Part shown: positions 55,043 through 64,000 of the stretch, in pieces | Numbering within the stretch: the stretch's first letter is position 1 | Layout of the letters: each line of letters begins with the position of its first letter | Made by a program: the position numbers and the translations under genes | Source: Paragorgia papillata | Taxonomy: Eukaryota; Cnidaria; Anthozoa; Scleralcyonacea; Coralliidae | Length of the DNA stretch: 64,000 nt | Assembly (NCBI GenBank): GCA_035771165.1 | Contig: JAWNZC010000311.1 | Location: 1,008,501-1,072,500 of the forward strand | Direction of reading: 5' to 3' | Notes under the pieces: model-generated | Databases searched by the model: none | Told to the model about the DNA's origin: nothing | Seen by the model: only the letters and a program-made list of their open reading frames with translations

Positions 55043-58000
55043 GGCGAAACGTGGCACCTCAGACGGGATAAGGTTATTTCTAAATTTGTCCTGAATTAAT
55101 ACGAAACCGGGGCTTGAAAATGATGGAAGACAAGCAAACGCTGTTTTGGGGACGAAATTGAAACAGCTACTTAGGTTCATTTTAAGCCAATGGGGGTAAT
55201 TTTTGTCAAAGCCTCGATGAGTCACAACAAATCGAAGTGTTCCGTCACCCGTGACGGACGATCATAAGCCCGGACCAGAAAACAAGGATATCGTCATACA
55301 ACGGCAAATGGAAGCGCTGAAAGCATTATCGACGGAGGTGGAACATTCGCGAAGAGCTGTGGAAACATTTAAGATTATAAACGACGAGAAAGGAGACGAA
55401 ATCAACAACTGGAACGACCAGATAGAAAGTAGATTAAACAAGGCAGACAACGAAATTAAACGCTTGGAGAGATGGCAGGACGACTGCACACAAGAAAATG
55501 AGAGATTCGGCCGTGAGCAACAGATGAAATTTGAGCTTGAACTTCACGAGACGAACATAAAACTCCAGACAGATTACGAAGCGAAAGTGAAACTAACCGC
55601 GAAACAGACGTCAGAATCGGGGAAAGAAGTTCGAGCTAAACTCCGAAGCTAACGATTCCAAAGTTTAATGGTTTTTAAAAAACATGGACTGGACGCGGTT
55701 CTGGGGACAATTCGAAGAGTCCGTGGAGAAATCAAGTTTAGCAAGTATCGCGAAATTCTCCTACCATATTAAAGAGCTCCTTGACGACAAAGTAAGACGA
55801 GAAGTTGAAGCATATCCGTTTACGCCAGAAGGATATAATCGAGCGAATGCTATATTAACTGAGAAATACGGAAAAAAATCGGAGATAGTGAAATCGTATG
55901 GAAAGGAAATTCTCGACCTACCGCACATCTCATCAGCAAACCCAAAGAAGATAAGAGAGTTCAGCGAGAAACTGACATATTGCGTTCAATCGCTTCAGAC
56001 ATTCAAGAAATTAGGCGAAGTCAAAGGTTTTACTGCGATGACTCTGGACAAGTTGGCAGCGATACGTGGTGACTTAGTGAGATCAGATAACGACTGGGAG
56101 AAATGGGATTATCGCAACTTGCAGAAGCACTACACCTTTGGATACGAAGAAATCCAGTTCAAGCATTTAGTTCGCGATCAGACTGTGAAAATGAACAGCG
56201 CCGAGAACGCCAGTCGAAAGTGTGCCACACTCGCCGGGAGGATAAAAAAAACGTGTGTGCATTTACTGTGACAGTGTCTACCATAGAGCTACAGAGTGTA
56301 CCGAATTTACCGCCGTATCCGACCGCATGGAAATCTTGGCGAAGAAAAGATTATGTTTTAATTGCGCTATTGGGAGTCGCCGTGCAGACAAATGCCAAGC
56401 TTTATGAAAAAAAGGCACCACACGTCGATATGCGACAAACTACCCGATGGACAACATTGGACAGTCAAAATGACAAACTGTGGAGAAGGAATTTTCCCTG
56501 CAGTATTGGTGAAAGTCGATGGCATAACCACACGAGCACTTTATTGATGATACAGGCGCTGGCAGTTCATACGTCACAGCAAAAGTCGTCGGTATGTTAC
56601 ACAATAAACCATGCGAGGTCGCTAGGTAAGGAGACAAAATTGAGAATGCCTTGTGTAACCCTAGCATGTAGGTACCAAGAGGGTGGAAATGCTGATGGGG
56701 TCCTATATTACTAAGTCGAAGACATACGACACCATGGTAGAATCGACTGACGGCACATTTCAGATGAACATGAAATTTACCAAGGTTGGTTCATTATGTC
56801 GCCTGGCAAAGAGTTTGATAGGAGCACTATGCTACTGACTCAAACAACTCTGTTATCGCAGATACTAAGAAAGATATCCGTACCACTACGGAACAACTCC
56901 AATAGAAATAATCCTCACACAGACATCAAGCATTTTTATTTCCGTATTCCCTACATCTCAGACTCAGTAGACAACAAAATAAAACGCATATTTCAATCTG
57001 AAGACCTGCCCGTCAGAATCACCCACAGATCCTTAACACTAAGACAAGCCTTGAGACCTCGACCGACACCTACAGGATGCGGCATGGATTATGCGGGATG
57101 GATTATGCTCCTATAAGCGTCGTTTATCGAGTCACATGCCGCGCAACTGCCACGAAAAATATATCGGAAGTACAACGCGTAAATTGCACGACAGAATTAG
57201 AGATCATCTCAAAACGCAGACATCGTCTGTTTACAAACATCTATCCAAATGCCAAACCGACAAAGAAATCATCGCTAGAGACACAGTCAATCTTAGACTA
57301 AAAGAAGCGTATTATATTCGCAATGCACAACCGTCTATAAACTCACGCGAAGAACGTATTGAACTAGCAGATCTCTTATTTTAGCGAAAATGATTTGTAT
57401 CTCATTTTTTATTTTTTATCCTTATATACTTTTGGGAATTCTACGCTTTTAACCGCTCGATATATATGACATTTTAATCCTAAATTTATTCATACCATGA
57501 TATTCAACCCTTTAATTTAATCATTATTTATTCATACTTTGTATATATAACACTAGGCCAAAGCATACTTTCTTAGTTCTGATGATGTCGTAGCACGACG
57601 AAAGAATTACTCTTTTTAATAAAGTTTTTTACAGTAACGGTGGCCGCATTTGCACAGGCACTCAGTCTTACCTCAAAGATTCATCCGAACACGATCAACA
57701 GATAGTACACGCGGAATTCAAAGAGCAATTACAACGTTGGCAGGAAGGACGGTACGAGACAGGACTGCCTTGACGAAGCAATCATCCACATCTTACTTCA
57801 AATGAAACCGGGCGTTTGCACCGCCTGAGTGCGTTAACGAGAAAACTACAATGAGATGGATACACAGAAGAGTACGACGCGGTGATCCGCAATCAAATCC
57901 AAGAGGGAATTGTAGAGAAAGCACCAGCAGTATCAATGGACAAAGAGCTCTACCTTCCGCATAAGGCTGTGATTAATGAGTCATCAGAGTCCGCCAAGTT

Positions 58001-60530
58001 AAGAGTTGTTTACGATGCCTAAGCAAGGGGAAACCCTAAAGCCCCGTGCTTGAACGAATGCATGTCTCTACGCTGGGCCTGCATTGTAAAATAAACTTTG
58101 GGACTTGTTGATGCAGCAGAGAGCTTATCCCGTGATGGTTTCAGGGGACATACGACAGGCATTTCTTCAAGTCCGCATACGAGAAAGTGAAAGAGATGCC
58201 TTATACGGTTTCATTGGCGCAAGCGAACAATCACCTGTAGAAATTCTGCGTTTCACAAGAACATTGCTTGGTCTGACTTCATCACCGTACCTCCTCCAAG
58301 GAGTCAACGAGAGCCATTTAGACATATGGTCAGAAAGGTGTCCCGAAGAAGTCGAGAAACTGCGTCGAAATATGTTGACGATTTACTTTCTGGTGGTTAT
58401 GCTGTGCAGCAGGGACAGACGTGCAAGGCAGCAGCTCAAGAGATATTGGGAGACGCAACATTCGAACTGCATAAGTCGAATTCGAACATTCCGTAGTTGG
58501 AAGCTGAAGAAATGCAAGAAGTTCAAGAGGATCAGTCCTATGCCAAGCAACAAATCGTGGTCAAACCGAAAGAATCGAAATTACTTCGTGTCTCAAGTGG
58601 AACGAACACACAGATGCATTGGCAGTGACCTTTCCCGTAGAGAGCAGACCAACAACAAAGCGCGGCACACTGAGTACACTGTCGAAAATATACGATCCTC
58701 TTGGGTTAGTATCGCCATTGGCCTTGGAAGGCAAGCTCACATTTCGAGACGTCTGCGATGCGAAGACGCCATGGGATGCCAACCTTTATGAGAAACACTT
58801 GCAATGGTGGAAAAAGAGGGAGCGTTCCTTGCCATCTGAAGAACAAGTACCAAGATCTATTGTTGCATACCAAGAAGTAGAGATTGAACTGCATGCATTC
58901 GGGGACGCATCCACCCAGGGTGTCGGGGCAGCAGTCTATGCCGTCGTCGTCAGGCAACCGTCGGGAACACAGCAGCTGGTGGCAGTAGAGAAATTGGTAG
59001 AGATTCATGCGACGAACTTCTTGAGCGCAACGACCTCGACGCACACTTCGAACATGTGCATGGATAAACCAGTTCATGTACAACAGCAGACGGGAAGGGA
59101 GGGAATATGGGCCCTTAGCTACTGAAGAAGTTGAAGCAATATAGGAGGGAATGGTGGATTAAACGTGTCCAACTTCGGGATAGCTCAGAACCCCACTATC
59201 AAGAAACGAGGAATAGCAGTATGCAGAGGGAGATTCCAGGGGAGTCACCCAATCTACCGGCCAGACAAAGATGTATTCACGGAGATGCTAGTTCAACGCG
59301 TGCACTGCGATACACTCCACGGGGGAGTTGGGCTCACCATGGCAGCAATACGAGAACGGTATTGGATTCCACGTCTTCGAAGTCTGGCGAAGGCAATACG
59401 CAGGGAATGCAGTGGATGTAAAAGATTCCTCACCAAAGCAGTGACTCCACCAATTCCAGGATTTCTACCAGAAGACGGAACCAAACCAGGAACTGCCTTT
59501 GAAGTGATATAGGGGTCCATTTCGCTGGACCGATCAGATGTAATAGGTCATCCAAAGCATAAGGGAAAGCTTACTTGGTGATTTTCGCTTGCAGTTTGTG
59601 CAGAGCTGTTCATCTAGAGTCATTGCGTAGTAACGCAATCCTTCATCGTGTGCCTGAAGAAATTAATTGCCCGTCGTGATCGACCGCGAGTTATTTATTC
59701 CGACAATGGGGGGGGGGGACCTTTGTCAAAGCAAGCAAGTGGTTAGAGAATCTGCGCAAAGATGAACGGCTCCGTGGTCTTGTGGAAAAACATGAAATAA
59801 CGTGGAAATTCAATCTAAGCTGTGCCCCTTGGTGGGGCGGTCAGTTTGAACGGTTTGATAGCTGTGGTAAAGTCAGCAATGTACAAGGTGATTGGGGGAG
59901 GATCTCTAACGTGGAACGAACTCAGCGAAGTATTGCTTGACGTTGAAATCCAGATAAACCGTCGACCGTTGAGCTACTTAGAAAATGACGTGGACCTGTC
60001 AACTCTCAACGAAGCGACGTTCCTGTATCAGCGATCAAACAATCTGCCAGAGAATGAAGCTTGGAGAATTGAAGAAAGAGACCTACGTAAATGGGCTAAG
60101 TTCCTAAAGGCGTGTAAGGACAGTCTCTGGCGTCGTTGGAAGAGAGAATATCTTGTTGCCCTACGGGAACGACACAATTTGGTCCACAAAGAAAGCAAGT
60201 ATACTGTAAGCCTAAGCAAGGGGATGTCGTGGTCGTACAGTCCGATAACAAGAACCAAGGGAAACGGCCTTTAGCTTTTGTCGAACAAACCTATCCTGGC
60301 AAAGATGTCATCATACGAGCAGTGCGTCTGAAGACTGCATGCTAATGGACGCTCGAAAGGCCAGTGCAGCACTTTATCCCATAGAGCTGAACTGTGATGC
60401 CATTCCCAAGGAAACACAGCAGCTGAACCCAGAAGCTCCAGTTTTCACGCTGCGACCAAGAAGAGATGCAGCCGCTGCAGCATGGAAGAAATCGCGCATG
60501 GAAGAAATCGCGGACATGGATGATGACTGA
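55043..60530 (+). pseudogene. BEL-2 Gag-Pol body, heavily decayed
   Basis: A primer-binding site 'tggcacctcagacgggat' lies at 55052. Then, in broken frames: Gag (55251-55652 coiled-coil part; 55684-56140 'WTRFWGQFEESVEKSS', 'YGKEILDLPHISSANPKK'), remnants of the zinc knuckles and protease (56220-56700), RT (57990-58420: 'KLRVVYDA' then stop, 'VSGDIRQAFLQVRI', and 'YVDDLLSGG' in another frame), RNase H ('ELHAFGDASTQGVGAAVYA') and integrase ('LHGGVGLTMAAIRERYWIPRL', 'CSGCKRFL', then 'PWWGGQFER' across a frameshift). The C-terminus 'RRDAAAAAWKKSRM' resembles that of BEL-1. At least ten frame changes or stops make it non-functional. A Penelope fragment is inserted at about 56870-57645. Confidence 0.88.
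56870..57645 (+). mobile_element. Penelope-like element fragment with GIY-YIG endonuclease
   Basis: The frames 56796-57116 and 57091-57384 give the RT-endonuclease linker ('HFYFRIPYISDSVDNKIKRI', 'RSLTLRQALRPRP'), the zinc-binding Cys region, and the GIY-YIG domain ('KYIGSTTRKLHDRIRDHL', 'VYKHLSKC', 'LKEAYYIRNAQPSIN'). A frame change lies near 57090-57110, where 'atggattatgcgggatggat' is locally duplicated. The 3' region has 'gatgatgtcgtagcacgacg' and 'aataaag', typical of Penelope 3' ends. The RT domain is absent, so this is a 5'-truncated copy. BEL-2 coding sequence resumes at about 57665. Confidence 0.85.
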
Positions 60531-60691
60531 ATAGTTGAACATCCTGAGCTAGACAAACAGTTACATTTAACGTATAACTTATACGTATAACATTATACGT
60601 TGATGATTAATTACTTTTAGTTTTTTTAGCAAAAATAGCGTTTTAAACCAGGTAGATTATATACATCCCTTTGGGAGTGTATATGGGTGAG

Positions 60692-60740
60692 TGTTGGAAA
60701 TTATGTTATAGGAACGAACAGTACAGGTCGTGTGACCGGG
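60692..60740 (+). repeat. 3' LTR of BEL-2, truncated
   Basis: Starts 'tgttggaaattatgttatag' after the purine-rich 'gtatatgggtgag' and matches the LTR at 41627 up to 'gtgac' (about 60740), where homology stops. Confidence 0.65.
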
Positions 60741-61865
60741 GGGCTTAATAGAGGAAATATGGTATAATGATATCAAAATTTCCTCGTAGTCATATATAGA
60801 ATCAGTGGTCATATTGCCATAGTCATCGACTATGACTCTGTGAGGAAATTTTGATGTCACTGGTCACTGTGGTCAGTGGTCACAGAGTCTGAGATTCAGT
60901 CTCACTGTCAGTTCAGCTGGTCAGTTACTTCTTAGTAGTCACTAATACAGTTCTTAAATGCAATGTGCCAATAGCAGATATCCAGAAGTGGGACACTATT
61001 GCCATCGCCACATTTGGATTCCTCTCCTGTTCAGTGTTGACTGCTGATTGCTGAATAACACAATGACTCAATGAGTGTTGACAGTTGTTTAGTCGTCTGG
61101 TGCAAAATACTTGAACATTCCACTCTGGAACGGTTAACCGTAGTTAACAGCTAACAGAGTTAACAGCTTCCGAAGTTACACAACTTCCACAGTTACACAG
61201 ACTACTTACACATTTTCCGGAGTTTACAGCTGTCAGTATTACATGTCTACTAGCGCAGTGACATAAAAATCAACAGATAACCCACATGTGCGTAATCGCC
61301 CGGAAAATATGTTTATTAAAAACATGTACCTTTTCTTCAGACAAGAGGTTATTAGTCATAGAAATTCGTCGTTTAGTAACAGGTTCGTTAGGGCTTTCAC
61401 CAATAAGAAGGTAGTAATCTTTAAAAATCTATAAGAAAGAACTAGGGATAAAAATCAAACACTAGAGAGTTATGTACTTTTAAAGAAGTCATCCTTAAGT
61501 AACAGCCTTAAGGCATTAAGTCCCTGGCATAATAATAATTAAACAATAATAATAGTAATAATAATAATAATAATAAACTAATAATAACTTTATTTCAGTG
61601 TTAATGCATGTATTTAGCTGTATAACACTATATAACTATTACAATTTAAAAGAAACACAAGCAGCAAAATAAATTATATAATACTAAATTAATAAATTAT
61701 AATAATAATAAGTAAATTATATAATACTAAATTAATAAATTATAATAATAAATTATATAACAACATAACTATCTATATACGATAGAAGTAAAGGAGGCGA
61801 AGGTTTTCATTTAAACATTTTAATTACTGTCCAGTTTTTAAATTTTTTTCGTATGTTTTTTAACA
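60741..61865. other. Non-coding gap downstream of BEL-2
   Basis: Contains a hairpin (60769-60857, arms 'tcaaaatttcctc' and 'gaggaaattttga'), 'gtcactggtcactgtggtca' repeats, and AT-rich 'ataataata' tracts at 61555-61750. No gene is supported. Confidence 0.5.
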
Positions 61866-61869
61866 TACC

Positions 61870-62475
61870 AAAAATCTTTATCAACTCAAGCTGAAAACAT
61901 TAATAACGTACAAAAAACATTTACTGAAAGTAAACTGACACAATGCGACTTGTAGCCCAAGTACATATCGAAATATATATCGAAATATAAATAAATATCG
62001 AAAACAACCTCGGTCTACCACCGGAGTTCCAGTGGCTCAATGGTGAGAGCGTCCAGCTGGCATTCGGAAGGTTGTGGGTTCGAGTCTGGAGCTCAGAGTT
62101 TTCTCGGAGTTTAACTTACGACAGCTTGTACAGCAAAAACATGCGAAAAAAATTTACCAACTCAAGCTGAAAACACTAATAACGTACAAAAAACCTTTAC
62201 TGAAAATGAAATGACACAATGCGACTTGTAGCCCAACAAGTACTTGTGACACACGTACGGATGGACTAGTTTCCAGGCGTATAAATATCGAAAACAACCT
62301 CGGTATACCATCTGAGTTCTGGTGGCTCAATGGTGAGAGTGTCCGGCTGGCATTCGGAAGGTTGTGGGTTCGAGTTCCGTCTGGAGCTCAGAGTTTTCTC
62401 TGAGTTTAACTTACGACAGCTTGGACAGCAAAAACATACGAAAAAACTTTACCTACTCAAGCTCAAAACACTATA
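61870..62475. repeat. Tandem ~290-bp repeat with tRNA-like core (SINE-like)
   Basis: Two tandem units, each of a leader ('caactcaagctgaaaaca', 'gcgacttgtagccca') and a tRNA-like block (about 62026-62100 and 62316-62392), followed by a partial third leader. Each block has a pol III A box ('tggctcaatggtgagag') and B box ('ggttcgagt'), and an anticodon-like stem 'tccgg...tcgga'. The acceptor stem does not close convincingly, so this is a tRNA-derived repeat and not a tRNA gene. Confidence 0.7.
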
Positions 62476-62745
62476 CTTGTCAAATAATATTCGTCTACCA
62501 AGTTATTATTAAACAGAAAACACAACCGAAAGACTTCCTGTGACATATTACAACCTCTTCTCTAGGGCATTCAAAGATACAGCAAGGTAAGAGAATACAT
62601 ACCCTGGCAAAGACTCCCACAATCTTATATGCTTCGCTTGCTCAAATGTTGCACAAACCAAATTTTATTCAAGAACAATCACTCTGTAATTTTTGTCACA
62701 AACCTGGCCAAAATTAATTCCTAACATTATGTACAAATAAAACAT

Positions 62746-62768
62746 CCCCCCCCCCCCCCCCCCCCCCC
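62746..62768 (+). repeat. Poly-C run (23 bases)
   Basis: A homopolymer in non-coding DNA. Its length in the assembly may be unreliable. Confidence 0.9.
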
Positions 62769-63197
62769 ACTCCCCACATTCAGTGTTTGTTAGAAAATGA
62801 AATGCAAAGTATGGTCAGTGCAAATTTTATCAACATTAGATGGGGGAGCGGGGGGAATGATTTTCAGAAGGAAATTTGATTTCAGATGTTATTTTAGGCA
62901 AGGTATCCGAGTGATTTTGACCAGGATTGTCTGAAAATGCCACTTCGAGACATAGACGTGTTTTCGCTGTTAAAATAATTTTAATTCGTTAAATAAAGTA
63001 TGTTTGAGCGTTGTAAAAGATCGTTATGATTGATGTGTTTGCACTACTTTGCATTTCATACCCAGGCACCAGGGCGCTATGGGGCGGTGAAATGCGGGCG
63101 CGCGCGCTGATCGATGTGTGATGCGTAAGAAGACTGGCGCGAGCGTGCTTTTGAGGAAAATTCGAGTCGAAGCGTGGTTTTGTGTACCGTTTGTTAT
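62769..63197. other. Non-coding gap
   Basis: Short minus frame 62989-63258 without motifs. A 'gcgggcgcgcgcgctgatcg' patch (63095-63115) is unusually GC-rich for the region. Confidence 0.4.
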
Positions 63198-63390
63198 TTA
63201 ACAAATAGATTCCATTTTTCCGTGCGTGTGTACTGTAATAGATCACAGATGACGTCACGTCGTGTAAAGAACAAAAAAGTACGACACGAGACGAAGTCGA
63301 GTGGCGTGAGTGTTGTTCTTTACACGCTGTGACATCTTCTGTGATCTATTACAGTACACAAGCACGGAAAAATTAAATCTATTTGTTTTA
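63198..63390. repeat. Long hairpin (MITE-like)
   Basis: The arms 'tgtgtactgtaatagatcac' (about 63227) and 'gtgatctattacagtacaca' (about 63341) are exact inverses. Imperfect pairing extends outwards to 'caaatagatt' and 'aaatctatttg', and inwards to 'gtaaagaaca'. The loop of about 35 bases contains 'acgacacgagacgaagtcga'. There is no coding capacity. Confidence 0.85.
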
Positions 63391-64000
63391 TACATCAAAT
63401 CTTAAATTATACGAAGTTTAAGATTCTTAAATCGTCAAGTGGCCAGGGCTTTTGAAGAGAGGGAAATTACGGGGTAAGACATTTCGACAACAGATAAAAA
63501 TCGTTTAATTACGTCATAAATGATCTATACAAATAAAGAAAGCTGATTGGTCAACAAAAAGAAAGACGGCTATTCTGATTGGCTATAAATAGTTCAGGTC
63601 GCGCGTCATGCATAATTTATGCAAATAACAAGAACTTCAAATCGATATTTACAGTTCGATAAGTTCATTGATTCCAAGCTTCATATTGGCAGACGTTTTT
63701 TAAACAATAGATTGTCTATTCTGCCCAGGATCTTGTTGCCCCATGTACACTTGCACACTTCCGATGGTACAGGCGTTAAAAAATCCGGCTGGAAAAGCAT
63801 TCTTTGTCGACGAAGCACTCGTGACGGCAACCATGTTCTGTGTTGTGAGCACCTTGGAACTGGAGGCACTTGACAGCTGGTTATTTTGAAGAAATACTCT
63901 TGATAGCGGCTCAGATCTTCCTGATCAATATGGCTGAACAATATTTCCATGGAGTGCAACAGAAATTGTGTCGGAAAACTTCTGAAGTTGTGGGGCAGAT
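63391..64000. other. Terminal gap, no gene supported
   Basis: Frames 63619-63873 (plus) and 63681-63959 (minus) overlap. A third minus frame near 63880-63780 has a Cys pattern (C..., GCRHECFVDKEC) that could be part of a PAN/apple-like domain but stops after 32 codons. No splice sites give a clean exon. I leave it unassigned. Confidence 0.3.

Noticed and set aside
62026..62100. A functional tRNA gene
   Set aside because: A and B boxes are good, but the acceptor stem does not pair and the block is part of a tandem repeat.
63780..63885. PAN/apple-like Cys pattern on the minus strand
   Set aside because: Only about 32 codons before a stop, without convincing splice sites.

Overview
This is a repeat-dense, AT-rich piece of an animal nuclear genome. 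The mix of a Polinton/Maverick, BEL/Pao and Ty3/gypsy LTR elements, several APE-type LINEs, a Penelope fragment, hAT-like and fold-back elements points to an aquatic invertebrate. An anthozoan cnidarian is my best guess, but it is inference only. Almost every protein-like signal belongs to a mobile element. The one convincing host-gene piece is a single exon (11552-11647, minus strand) that reads like the pro-domain/catalytic-domain junction of a kexin/furin-type proprotein convertase.

Layout. 1-6846: a giant fold-back (long inverted repeat) element with a unique centre near 2.48 kb, subterminal minisatellites at both ends, a small MITE mirrored in both arms, a LINE fragment in the right arm only, and large pentanucleotide arrays in the right arm only. 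6847-12841: mostly non-coding, with a decayed protein-primed DNA polymerase B relic (9240-10045, minus) and the convertase-like exon. 12848-24173: a complete Polinton with AGT...ACT ends and a 6-bp target-site duplication (catctg). 25659-30209: a Ty3/gypsy element with 143-bp LTRs and a 5-bp duplication (ataac), inactivated by a stop in the RT catalytic box and by frameshifts. 32073-39962: nested elements, namely a TIR element holding a decayed LINE, holding an inverted-repeat element, holding an almost intact LINE with a 2A-like motif. 41627-60740: a deeper nest. The LTR of a decayed BEL element is followed by a 13-kb fold-back region, a split LINE, a 'CAGGGGC' TIR element and a young BEL element (46660-52587); then comes the rest of the decayed BEL body, itself carrying a Penelope endonuclease fragment. 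60741-64000: non-coding, with a tandem tRNA-like repeat, a long poly-C run and a perfect-looking hairpin.

The Polinton is the most interesting unit. It carries integrase, packaging ATPase, adenovirus-type protease, major capsid, minor capsid and small virion-type proteins, but no DNA polymerase B. Its terminal repeats are unusually long (about 2.6 kb of homology) and contain the whole integrase gene, the start of the minor capsid gene and a short gene with BH1-like and BH2-like motifs of the Bcl-2 family. The left arm therefore looks like an inverted copy of the right end that replaced the usual polymerase-bearing end, with a 21-bp minisatellite at the junction. The integrase is open in the left arm and has one stop codon in the right arm.
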